From the NCBI GenBank assembly GCA_003987775.1, contig RXJD01000016.1, positions 41,947 through 105,946 of the forward strand: DNA of 64,000 nt, given 5' to 3'. Origin of the DNA: Mycobacterium sp. Its GTDB lineage: Bacteria; Actinomycetota; Actinomycetes; Mycobacteriales; Mycobacteriaceae. Position numbers and translations under genes: made by a program. How positions within the stretch are numbered: position 1 is the first letter of the stretch; every line of letters starts with the position of its first letter. Positions 37,378 to 45,368 of the stretch are shown piece by piece. The notes beneath the pieces were generated by a model. It was not told the origin of the DNA. It worked only from the letters and a program-made list of their open reading frames with translations, and made no database searches.

Positions 37378-37545
37378 GCACCCCTCTCGTCGGAGCTTTG
37401 GCACTGCACGGCGTATCCGGGCCGAAGACCGGAAGCCACTTGGGCTCAACCCTTAAGCCGGGAAGAGCTGTCCTGACCCGGGGCGTCTTTCGACGTTCGG
37501 GGTCAGTGGCCTGTATCCATGCAGACGCCTCACCTACCGAGGTGC
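37378..37545 (-). ncRNA. M-box (ykoK) Mg2+-sensing riboswitch
   Basis: Read on the minus strand, the 168-nt segment holds the conserved M-box blocks in order: GGTAGGTGAGGC near the 5' end (37538-37527), GGATACAGGCCACTG, CGTCGAAAGACGCC hairpin, then near the 3' end CCGTGCAGTGCCAAAGCTC. The outer stem can pair GCACCTC with GAGGGGTGC. M-box RNAs fold when Mg2+ is plentiful and switch off magnesium uptake genes. It lies 215 nt upstream of the small ORF and 345 nt upstream of the transporter on the same strand. Confidence 0.92.
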
Positions 37546-37556
37546 TTGCAGGTCCC

Positions 37557-37585
37557 ATGGTGGCACTGCGATCCCAGCACGTCAA
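37557..37585 (-). promoter_or_regulatory. Candidate promoter of the M-box transcript
   Basis: On the minus strand TTGACG (37585-37580) and CACCAT (37562-37557) are separated by 17 bases, placing a start of transcription at about 37550, just before the riboswitch. The -35 is good and the -10 poor. The opposite strand carries TACCCT (37609-37614), a leaderless-type -10 for the O-methyltransferase at 37622. Confidence 0.4.
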
Positions 37586-37621
37586 ACGCGGTAGTCACGG
37601 CAAGCGCCTACCCTCGGCGGT

Positions 37622-38278
37622 ATGGCAAACACGTTGCAGGATCCCGCGGTGGCTTCGACGCTGGAGCGGATGTACAGCGCCGCGCAGGACCAGATGGCGC
37701 AATTGCAGGCGAGGAGCGGCGATTTCGACCGCCCGATGACGGCGGCCGAGCGTACCGAGGCGATGAGCGAGTTCTACATCCCGGTGACGCCGGAAGCCGG
37801 TCAGCTGCTCTACGCGCTGGTGCGGGGTAGCCGTCCGGCGACGGTCGTCGAATTCGGGATGTCCTTCGGCATCTCCGCGATCCATCTGGCCGCGGCCGTG
37901 CGGGACAACGGCAGCGGCACCGTCATCACGACCGAGCTCAGCGACAGCAAGATTGCCGCAGCCAAGCGGACATTCGCCGAGACGGGGCTCGACGGGGTGA
38001 TCTCCATCCTGGAGGGCGACGCCCTGTCCACCCTGGCCGACCTGCACGGTCCGGTGGACTTCGTGCTGCTGGACGGGTGGAAAGACCTGTACCTGCCGGT
38101 GATCAAACTGCTGCAACCGTCGCTGTCCCCGGGTGCACTGGTGGTCGCCGACAACACCGAGTCGGCCGACCTCAGGCCGTATCTGGATTACGTGCGCGAT
38201 CCGGGCAACGGTTACGTGAGCTTCAACTTCCCGGTGCGGGCCACTGACAGCATGGAATTGAGCTGCTGGACCGGTTAG
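37622..38278 (+). CDS. Class I SAM-dependent O-methyltransferase
   Basis: A 218-aa methyltransferase. The SAM motif I is VVEFGMSFGISAIHLAA, the acidic loop TTELSD, and VDFVLLDGWKDLYLPVIKLL is the catechol-O-methyltransferase/CaiE-like segment. ATG 37622 follows TACCCT by 7 bases, suggesting a leaderless transcript. It overlaps the convergent acyltransferase by 4 bases. Substrate unknown. Confidence 0.88.
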   Translation: MANTLQDPAVASTLERMYSAAQDQMAQLQARSGDFDRPMTAAERTEAMSEFYIPVTPEAGQLLYALVRGSRPATVVEFGMSFGISAIHLAAAVRDNGSGTVITTELSDSKIAAAKRTFAETGLDGVISILEGDALSTLADLHGPVDFVLLDGWKDLYLPVIKLLQPSLSPGALVVADNTESADLRPYLDYVRDPGNGYVSFNFPVRATDSMELSCWTG

Positions 38279-40272
38279 CGGACCGACTCTTCCAGCCAGG
38301 GCAACATCCACTTGACCCCTTCCGGGGTGAGGTGCACACCGTCGCTGCGGACCTTGATGCCGTCGACCTTGGCGGTGTAAACGCCGTCCGGGCAGAGCTT
38401 TTTGTTGAGGTCGACGATACCGACCTTCGGACGCTGTCCGATTGCGTTGCGCAACATGGTGTTCCACTGGTTGACCCGGTCCGGTTGGTCCTCCGGGTAC
38501 AGCCGTCCGTCCGGTTTCTCACCGCCGCGGCTGTAGGGCACCGTGGCGACCATCACCCGTACCCCGGTCGAGCCCACGATGTCGAGCGCCCGATTCAATT
38601 CGAAGTTCAGGTACGCGTCGAACGCCGGGTCGCCGATGTGGGTCCACTTGCCCTCGTTCACCCGGTCGACAGTCTCCCAACGGCCGATGACCAGGAGCGC
38701 GACATCCGGTCGGTCCTGGGCGATCTGGGCTGCCCAGCGGCCCGGCCAGGTGTCGCATTCGGGTCGCTGCTCCAGCGTCTGACCGATGTAGCGGTACGGC
38801 GTGCCGCGCACCAGGCTGCACCCGATGACGGTGTGGTCGATGAACCGGAACCCGGGTGTGGGCGGCAGGAAGTGCATCATCGTCCAGCCGATCGAATCAC
38901 CGAACACCGAAACGGTGAACGGCTGATTGGGATCTCGCGGACCTGGCGCTGGCCGGTTGTCGATGGGGGGTGAGGGCGACACCGCCGCCACCGCGGAAAC
39001 CCCGGGCGGCAGCCCGACTTCGTGCAGGCCGGTGCCGACCGGCACCACCAGGATCGTCGCCGCGGCAGCGCTGGCCACGGTGGCCGCGGCCAACGGCAAC
39101 AGCGGAACCCGTTGCGGCCGCCAGCGCCGGATCGGTTGCTCGATCGCCCAATACGAGATTCCGGCCACCGCGAGCGTGAGCACACAGCGGGCGCCGAACA
39201 GGTTGAGTCCCGACCATCCGGTGCGTTCACCGTTGAGCACCAGGAAGATCGGCCAGTGCCACAGGTAGACGCCGTAGGAGATCGCGCCCAGCCACACCAG
39301 CGGGCGCCAGGCCAGCACCCGCGCCACCATTCCCCGCTGCTCGAGTGCCACCGGGGCGACCACCAGGACGGCGGCTATGGCCACCACGATCAGCAGCCCG
39401 TGCCGGAACTCGCTTGCGCTACCCGAGGCGTAGTGCGTCAGCGCCGCCAGCGCAGCCAGACCGGCAACCGGCAGTGCCCGTGCCACCCGGCGTGCCCAGC
39501 GGGTCCGGATCAGGCACCACCCACGGTTGAGCGCCGACCAGTCTCTGACCAGTAGGGCTGACGCCGCGGCACCCACCAGCAGCGCCTGGGCGCGGGTGTC
39601 GGTGCCGAAATAGATCCGGTCGCGGGTGGTGTCGGAGGTGAAGACGATCGCGGCCGCGGCCGAGGCCGTCGCACCGAGCGTGGCAATCACGAAGGCGGCG
39701 AACCGAACATGACCGACGGTGATCTTGGCGAAGTAGCGCCGGGCCCGCGCGGCCAAGATCAAGGTGATCCCGATCAGCAGTACCGGCCAGACGATGTAGT
39801 ACTGCTCCTCCACCCCCAGCGACCAGGTGTGCTGCAGCGGAGACGGCGCGCCCTGGGTGAAATAGTCGGTCTTCTGGGCCACGAACCGCCAGTTGGCCAC
39901 CCACGCGAAGGCGGCGATCGCGTCCCCGCGCAAACCGTCGAGCGACTGGTAGGGCAGAAACTCGCGGGCGACGCCCACGGTGAGCACCATCAGCACCAGG
40001 GCCGGCAGCAGGCGGCGCGCACGCCGTATCCAGAAGCCGGTGAGGTCGATACGACCGGAGCGTCCCAATTCGTCGAGCAACAACGACGTGATCAGGAATC
40101 CGCTGAGGACGAAGAAGATGTCCACGCCGATGAAGCCGCCACCGACACCCGGAACACCGCCGTGCCCAATCAGCACCAGGACGACGGCTACGGCACGCAG
40201 GCCGTCCAACGCGGGGATGCCGCTAGGCCGGTCCCCCCGGTCCCACGCCGCCCGTCGGCCGGCCCGCCGCAC
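38275..40272 (-). CDS. OafA/YrhL-type membrane acyltransferase with SGNH domain
   Basis: A 665-aa protein. The acyltransferase-3 domain covers about residues 15-370, with ALDGLRAVAVVLVLIGHGG (catalytic His), DIFFVLSGFLIT, RRARRLLPAL and ten or so membrane helices. An extracytoplasmic SGNH domain follows with FGDSIGW and DGVHLTPEG (Asp-x-x-His). It moves acyl groups across the membrane onto glycans or glycolipids. It matches Rv0111 in order next to the rhomboid gene, from which the catabolic island now separates it. Confidence 0.92.
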   Translation of the reverse strand: MRRAGRRAAWDRGDRPSGIPALDGLRAVAVVLVLIGHGGVPGVGGGFIGVDIFFVLSGFLITSLLLDELGRSGRIDLTGFWIRRARRLLPALVLMVLTVGVAREFLPYQSLDGLRGDAIAAFAWVANWRFVAQKTDYFTQGAPSPLQHTWSLGVEEQYYIVWPVLLIGITLILAARARRYFAKITVGHVRFAAFVIATLGATASAAAAIVFTSDTTRDRIYFGTDTRAQALLVGAAASALLVRDWSALNRGWCLIRTRWARRVARALPVAGLAALAALTHYASGSASEFRHGLLIVVAIAAVLVVAPVALEQRGMVARVLAWRPLVWLGAISYGVYLWHWPIFLVLNGERTGWSGLNLFGARCVLTLAVAGISYWAIEQPIRRWRPQRVPLLPLAAATVASAAAATILVVPVGTGLHEVGLPPGVSAVAAVSPSPPIDNRPAPGPRDPNQPFTVSVFGDSIGWTMMHFLPPTPGFRFIDHTVIGCSLVRGTPYRYIGQTLEQRPECDTWPGRWAAQIAQDRPDVALLVIGRWETVDRVNEGKWTHIGDPAFDAYLNFELNRALDIVGSTGVRVMVATVPYSRGGEKPDGRLYPEDQPDRVNQWNTMLRNAIGQRPKVGIVDLNKKLCPDGVYTAKVDGIKVRSDGVHLTPEGVKWMLPWLEESVR

Positions 40273-40399
40273 GGGAGCAACCCATCGAGACCTGGGTGCA
40301 GAACGTGCCGGTGCGGGATTCTTTCCGCCCGGCTCGGTTTTCGCTGTCAGCGCGCCCTGACCACGTCCTCGTCCGGCGCCGAATGTGATGCCGATACGT

Positions 40400-40440
40400 C
40401 GCTGCCCCTCCTCTTGATCCGAGAAATTTTAGGGGCGGCG
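40400..40440. terminator. Hairpin between the catabolic operon and the acyltransferase
   Basis: CGCTGCCCCT (40400-40409) pairs with AGGGGCGGCG (40431-40440), nine Watson-Crick pairs and one wobble, around a 21-base loop containing AAATTTT. It lies about 66 bp past the crotonase stop and would end the leftward catabolic transcript before the acyltransferase. The rest of the 233-bp gap shows no other clear element. Confidence 0.4.
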
Positions 40441-40505
40441 CGGCCGGAATCGGCGTACGACACGCGGAATTGCCGAAGAACCGCAACGGATTTGCCGCGC
40501 CGGGG

Positions 40506-41312
40506 CTAGCTGCCGGTGAAGGCGGCGGGGCGCCGCTGGTGGAATGCCGACGCTCCTTCGATGAAGTCGTCGGACTGCACCAGGATCGCCTGTCCTTGCA
40601 GCTCGCGTTCGAACGCAACCTCAATCCCGTCCAGACTGGCCGCGTTGATCGCCGCCTTGGTGGCCGCGAACGCGGCCGACGGACCGGTCAGCAGCGCCCG
40701 GATGACCTTGGCCACCTCCCAGTCGAGTCGCTCTGGTGGATGAATGGCGCTGATCAGACCCCACGTCAGTGCCTCAGCCGCGGACAGTCGCTCGTTGAGC
40801 AACGCGATGCGCATCGCCCTGCCGCGGCCTATCGTCGCCGCCAGTGACGCCGAAGCGCCGGCGTCGGGCATCAGGCCCATTCTGGTGACTCCCAGCGTGA
40901 AATAGGCCGTCTCGGCCGCCAGCACCAGGTCGCACGCCAGGATCAGGGAGATGGCGTTTCCAGCGGCCGGGCCTTGCACGACGGCGACGACGGGCTGTGG
41001 CATCGCGGTGATGGCGCGCACCACCCGATTCCCTTCTTCGCCGAAGTTGATCGCCGAGCCGACGCCGTGCCAGTCGTCGACGTTCATGCTGGCTCCGGCG
41101 CTGAAGGCGCGGCCCGCACCACCCAGTCGCACGACCTTGATTTCGGGGTCGGTCGCCGTGGCCTCCAGCAGGTCGGCGAGACCCGACAGCACCGGCACGG
41201 TGAGCGCGTTGAGACTTTCCGGCCGGTCGAACGTCACCGAGAGCACTCCGTCGACCCGACTGACCGATAGCCCTTGCAGCGTGGTCGTCAGTTCCGCTTC
41301 GTAGTTGCGCAT
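40506..41312 (-). CDS. Crotonase-fold protein lacking both catalytic glutamates
   Basis: A 268-aa enoyl-CoA hydratase/isomerase family protein. ATG 41312 has GAAAGGAAG upstream. The CoA fold is clear: RAFSAGASM, VVQGPAAGNAISLILACDLV, and ISAIHPPERL. Aligned without gaps to mitochondrial crotonase, the two catalytic Glu residues (rat Glu144 and Glu164) fall on Val142 and Arg168. It is therefore unlikely to be a simple hydratase; other crotonases use different residues for hydrolysis, decarboxylation or C-C cleavage. Last gene of the catabolic series; a 93-bp gap may carry its own promoter. Confidence 0.88.
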   Translation of the reverse strand: MRNYEAELTTTLQGLSVSRVDGVLSVTFDRPESLNALTVPVLSGLADLLEATATDPEIKVVRLGGAGRAFSAGASMNVDDWHGVGSAINFGEEGNRVVRAITAMPQPVVAVVQGPAAGNAISLILACDLVLAAETAYFTLGVTRMGLMPDAGASASLAATIGRGRAMRIALLNERLSAAEALTWGLISAIHPPERLDWEVAKVIRALLTGPSAAFAATKAAINAASLDGIEVAFERELQGQAILVQSDDFIEGASAFHQRRPAAFTGS

Positions 41313-41361
41313 GCCCGTCTTCCTTTCGTCTGCCCCAGCCCAAAGGCCGCTAAGCGAAAGA

Positions 41362-41390
41362 TACATCAGTGCATACGATCCATCAATGTA
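41362..41390. promoter_or_regulatory. Possible operator upstream of the crotonase gene
   Basis: TACAT (41362-41366) and ATGTA (41386-41390) are inverted around a 19-base centre, in an AT-richer patch within the 93-bp gap between the CoA-transferase stop and the crotonase start. On the minus strand TGATG also occurs twice. A separate promoter here is possible but unproven. Confidence 0.25.
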
Positions 41391-41405
41391 GCCGATGTCA
41401 CGGTC

Positions 41406-42605
41406 CTATGCCGATCCGGCGGCTCCGCTGTCGACACCGGCATCGATGCAGTTCAGGCCCAGTTCTCCGAGCACCTCGGAGGTGTGTGCCCCCAAACCCG
41501 GCGCGGGACCCGAGATGCCGCCGGGTGTGCGGGAGAACCAGGTCGGCACGCCCGGGAACCGTACCGGGCCGTGTGGGCTGTCCACCGTCTCGAAGAACCC
41601 GACCGCATCGAGCTGCGGGTCATCGAACAGTTCGGCCGGAGACGACAGCGCTGACGCCGGTATCTCCAGCTCGCGGAGCAGGTCCAGCCATTCCGCGGTG
41701 GTGCGCTGGGCGAACGTCTCGGCGAGCAATGCGTAGATCGCGTCGATCCGGCCGGCGCGGCCCTCCAGCGTGGCGTAATCCTCGCTGACCCAGGCGGGCT
41801 GCACGGCATCGGTGAACGCGGCCCAGTGCTTGTCGTTGTAGATCAGGGCCGACAGGTAGCCGTCACTGGTGCGGTACGGCCGGCGGTTGGGCGCCACCGT
41901 GCGGGGGTAGACGGCGGGACCCAGTGGCGGATCGAACATGGCGCCGTTGGCATGCTCGACCAGCATGAACGAGGCCATCGCCTCGAACATGCCGATCTCC
42001 ACCTCCTGACCCTCACCGGTGCGTTCCCGATGGAAGAGCGCCATCATCGTCGCGTAGAGCGCCGTCAGGCCGGCGACCTTGTCGGCCACGATCGTCCCCA
42101 CATAACTGGCTTCACCGGTCAGCTGCTGCTGCACGGACGGCAACCCGCAGGCGGCCTGGATGGTGTCGTCGTAGGCCGGCAGGTCCCGTTTCGGCCCGCG
42201 CCGGCTGTAGCCGTAGCAGTTGGTGTAGACGATCGCGCTGTTGAGGGCGGCGACCTCGGCGTAGCTCAGTCCGAGCCGCCCGATCGCCGCGGCCCGCATC
42301 GAGTGGATGAACACGTCGGCGCGTTCGATCAGCGCATGCAGGGCGGTCCGGCCGGCGTCGGACTTCAGATCCAGGGTGATGGCGCGTTTGCCGCGATTGA
42401 CATTGACGAAGACGCCGCTCATCCCGGGTGCCGGCCCTACCGAGACGTAGCGGGTGTCATCACCCTGCGGGGGTTCGATCTTGATGACGTCGGCACCCAT
42501 GTCGGCCATGATCTGGGTGCAGTAGGGGCCCATCACCATCGCGGTGAGGTCGACGACGCGCACGCCCGCCAGCGGCCCGGACTTCGACGACTTGGAGTCA
42601 GACAT
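41406..42605 (-). CDS. Class III CoA-transferase (CaiB/BaiF family)
   Basis: A 399-aa enzyme moving CoA between acyl groups. It has the N-terminal GVRVVDLTAMVMGPYCTQIM segment, then GADVIKIEPPQGDDTR, and the region of the catalytic aspartate in LPAYDDTIQAACG. ATG 42605 overlaps the upstream SDR stop by 8 bases. In the island it would form the CoA thioester of a ring-opened acid from another CoA donor. A longer open frame to 42770 is a shadow. Confidence 0.9.
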   Translation of the reverse strand: MSDSKSSKSGPLAGVRVVDLTAMVMGPYCTQIMADMGADVIKIEPPQGDDTRYVSVGPAPGMSGVFVNVNRGKRAITLDLKSDAGRTALHALIERADVFIHSMRAAAIGRLGLSYAEVAALNSAIVYTNCYGYSRRGPKRDLPAYDDTIQAACGLPSVQQQLTGEASYVGTIVADKVAGLTALYATMMALFHRERTGEGQEVEIGMFEAMASFMLVEHANGAMFDPPLGPAVYPRTVAPNRRPYRTSDGYLSALIYNDKHWAAFTDAVQPAWVSEDYATLEGRAGRIDAIYALLAETFAQRTTAEWLDLLRELEIPASALSSPAELFDDPQLDAVGFFETVDSPHGPVRFPGVPTWFSRTPGGISGPAPGLGAHTSEVLGELGLNCIDAGVDSGAAGSA

Positions 42606-43533
42606 GGTGGGCATTCTCCTTGATCGCCCACGCCGCTGACTCGAAGCTGTACCGGATGTGATCGGCGTGACCGTTCGGAACCGCCGGGAAGACCAGCGGC
42701 GCGCTGAGATCCCGCACGGCATAGAGCTGTTCGGCGACATCCTCGATGGTCCAGGCCAACCGTTGCACACCCGGAGTCTCGGCGGCCACCGCGCGGGCCA
42801 CCCGGCCGGCGATGGCGATCAGCACTTCACCGTTGATCGGGCAGGACTCGTGCGCGAGAAACCCCACCACGGGCGCCACCAACTCGGCCCCCATCGGCGG
42901 ATAGGCCGAAATATCGAGTCCTTCGGCCATTCTCGTCACCGCGGACGGCACGATGACGTTGCACAGCACGCCCTCCGCCGCGCCTTCGAGCGCCACGACA
43001 TTGGACAGACCGATGAGGCCGGCTTTGGCGGCGGCGTAACTGGCGACGCCGTGGTTTCCGTACATACCACCGATCGAGGAGGTCAGCACGATACGGCCAT
43101 AGCCGGCTTCACACATCAGCGGGAATGCGGGACGCACCACATGAAACGCGCCGCGCAGATGGACGTCGAGCACGGCGTCGAAGTCCTCGTAGCTCAGCTC
43201 CTTCAGCGAGCCGCGCCGGACGTTGCCTGCGTTGTGGATCAGGATGTCGACGCGCCCGAAGTGATCGAGCGCCGTTTGGATGATTGCCTGCCCGCCCGCC
43301 GGGGTGGTCACCGACTCGGCGCAGCTGACCGCTGTACCGCCGGCCGCGCTGATCTCTGCCGTAACCTCCTGCGCCGGTACGGCATTCGTGCCGTCACCGG
43401 TCAGCGTGCCGCCGGTGTCGTTCACCACGATCTTCGCGCCGCGGGCGGCCAGCATCAGGGCGTATTCACGTCCGAGGCCTCTGCCAGCACCGGTGATCAC
43501 GGCAACCCGGCCGTCGAATCTCAGTTCGGTCAT
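42598..43533 (-). CDS. Short-chain dehydrogenase (MFE-2-like)
   Basis: A 311-aa SDR. Motifs are TGAGRGLGREYA, an aspartate/asparagine pair VVNDTGG after the second strand, HNAG, and the catalytic SSIGG, SYAAAK. The sequence resembles the dehydrogenase part of peroxisomal multifunctional enzyme 2, which oxidises 3-hydroxyacyl-CoA or hydroxysteroids. ATG 43533 overlaps the monooxygenase stop (ATGA). An extended C-terminus (residues 240-311) is typical of this subgroup. Confidence 0.88.
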   Translation of the reverse strand: MTELRFDGRVAVITGAGRGLGREYALMLAARGAKIVVNDTGGTLTGDGTNAVPAQEVTAEISAAGGTAVSCAESVTTPAGGQAIIQTALDHFGRVDILIHNAGNVRRGSLKELSYEDFDAVLDVHLRGAFHVVRPAFPLMCEAGYGRIVLTSSIGGMYGNHGVASYAAAKAGLIGLSNVVALEGAAEGVLCNVIVPSAVTRMAEGLDISAYPPMGAELVAPVVGFLAHESCPINGEVLIAIAGRVARAVAAETPGVQRLAWTIEDVAEQLYAVRDLSAPLVFPAVPNGHADHIRYSFESAAWAIKENAHHV

Positions 43534-45368
43534 CGCAGTTCGAGACCGTCCAGGTCGCCCGCGGCGCGCCACTGCGCGAGCAGGTCGCCGAAGGCGTAGA
43601 AGCCGGGTCCGTACGGTTCTCCGAGATGTGAGCGGATTCCCTCGGTGCCGCCACCTTCGTTGTTGTAATAACCGGGCGTGCATTCCGAATCGAATTGGCT
43701 GTTGTCGATTGCGGTCTCCCGGATGGTTCGGCACCACGCGTCCTGCGCCTGCTGACTGGGTTCCACCGTCGTCGCGCCGCGCGCCAGGGCTTCCGCAATG
43801 ACGTAGGCGATGTGCTCGCCCTGCAGTTCGTAGTTGGCGGCGATGTTCGCCGAGATGCCGACCTGGGTGAAGCCGGTGAAGAACTGGTTCGGAAACCCGC
43901 GGCTGGTCATGCCGTGCAACGTCCGGTAACCATCGCGCCAGTGGTCGAACAGCGACAGCCCGTTTCGGCCTTCGATCGTCTCCATCGAGTAGCGGCGCCG
44001 GAGTTCGGTGGTGATCTCGAATCCACTCGCATAGATGATGCAGTCGACCTCGTATTCGATCCCGTTTGCCACCAACCCGTTTGCCGTCGCGCGCTCGACG
44101 CCCTTGGTGCCGGAGACATCGACCAGGGTGACATTCGGACGGTTGAAGGTAGGCAGATAGTCGTCGTTGGTGCACGGTCGTTTGCACAGGAAGCGGTAGT
44201 AGGGTTTGAGCGCCTCGGCGGTCTCCGGGTCGTCGACGATATCCTCGATCCGGCGGCGCAGCCGCTCCATCAGCTTGTAGTCTTCCTCCTCGCGGATGCC
44301 CATGAACTGCTCGGGGGTCATGGTCGCCGGATCCGGCAGGGCGAGCACCCGGGCGGCCGTGTTGCGGCCGAGCTCGGTCCAGAAGTCGCAGACGAGGTCG
44401 GGCTGCCCCAGCGCCATTCCCTCGAACGTCCAGGCATGGAAGTTGCGCTGACGTTCCTTCTGCCAACCCGGCCGCAGCGACCGCGCCCATTCCGGATCGG
44501 TCGGCGTATTGTTGCGCACCCCAACCGAAGAGGGGGTGCGCTGAAACACGTAGAGATGCTTGGCGTATCGGCCCAGGAACGGCACGATCTGCACGGCGGT
44601 GGCCCCGGTGCCCACGACGGCGACCCGCTTGTCGCTCAGACCGGTCAGCCCGCCGGTGGCGTCCCCGCCGGTATAGCCGTAGTCCCAGCGCGACGAGTGG
44701 AAACTGTGTCCCCTAAAGTCCTTGATCCCCGGGATGCCCGGCAGTTTCGGTCGGTGAAACGGCCCCGAGGCGACCACCACGAACCGTGCCCGGATATCGT
44801 CGTCACGATTGGTGCCGACCCGCCAGCGCTGAATGTCGTCATCCCAGTGCAGTGTCCGCACCTGAGTGGAGAACAGCGCGGAATCGTAAAGCCCGTAATG
44901 CTTCCCGATGCGCCGGCAATGCTCGTAGATCTCGGTGCCGTCAGCGAACTTCTTACTCGGTATGAAATTCAGCTCTTCCAGAAGAGGTATATAACAGTAT
45001 GATTCGTTGTCACATTGCAGGCCGGGGTAACGGTTCCAATACCACACACCACCGAAGTCGCCGCCCAGTTCGATGATTCGGACGTCGTCGACACCGGCCT
45101 TCTTCAGGTGAGCGGCGCACAGCAGGCCGCCGAAACCCCCGCCGAGCACCGCCACGTCGATGTCGGCGGAGATCGGATCACGGACCAGATCGGGCGAGTA
45201 CGGGTCGATCTCGTAGAAGCCGGCGAAGTCGTCCACCAGTTCGATGTACTGCCGGGAACCTTCTGGGCGCAGCCGTTTTTCACGCTCCCGCCGGTACTTC
45301 TCACGCAGCGCAGGCAGGTCGATGTCGTCAGGTGTCGCGGTCGGCGGGCAGTCGGAAATGCCGGTCAT
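43530..45368 (-). CDS. Type I Baeyer-Villiger-like flavoprotein monooxygenase
   Basis: A 612-aa FAD/NADPH enzyme. The first Rossmann motif is GGGFGG (residues 76-81), the Baeyer-Villiger fingerprint FxGxxxHxxxW is met exactly (Phe218, Gly220, His224, Trp228), and the second Rossmann is VVGTGATAVQIVP. An N-terminal extension of about 70 residues matches the longer subgroup that includes phenylacetone- and steroid-type enzymes. It inserts oxygen next to a ketone, giving an ester or lactone. ATGA overlaps on both sides place it inside the operon. Confidence 0.93.
   Translation of the reverse strand: MTGISDCPPTATPDDIDLPALREKYRREREKRLRPEGSRQYIELVDDFAGFYEIDPYSPDLVRDPISADIDVAVLGGGFGGLLCAAHLKKAGVDDVRIIELGGDFGGVWYWNRYPGLQCDNESYCYIPLLEELNFIPSKKFADGTEIYEHCRRIGKHYGLYDSALFSTQVRTLHWDDDIQRWRVGTNRDDDIRARFVVVASGPFHRPKLPGIPGIKDFRGHSFHSSRWDYGYTGGDATGGLTGLSDKRVAVVGTGATAVQIVPFLGRYAKHLYVFQRTPSSVGVRNNTPTDPEWARSLRPGWQKERQRNFHAWTFEGMALGQPDLVCDFWTELGRNTAARVLALPDPATMTPEQFMGIREEEDYKLMERLRRRIEDIVDDPETAEALKPYYRFLCKRPCTNDDYLPTFNRPNVTLVDVSGTKGVERATANGLVANGIEYEVDCIIYASGFEITTELRRRYSMETIEGRNGLSLFDHWRDGYRTLHGMTSRGFPNQFFTGFTQVGISANIAANYELQGEHIAYVIAEALARGATTVEPSQQAQDAWCRTIRETAIDNSQFDSECTPGYYNNEGGGTEGIRSHLGEPYGPGFYAFGDLLAQWRAAGDLDGLELR

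Noticed and set aside
43534-44490. Upstream extension of the SDR frame at 42598
   Set aside because: It lies wholly inside the Baeyer-Villiger gene and is compositionally a shadow; ATG 43533 overlaps that gene's stop in the usual ATGA way.
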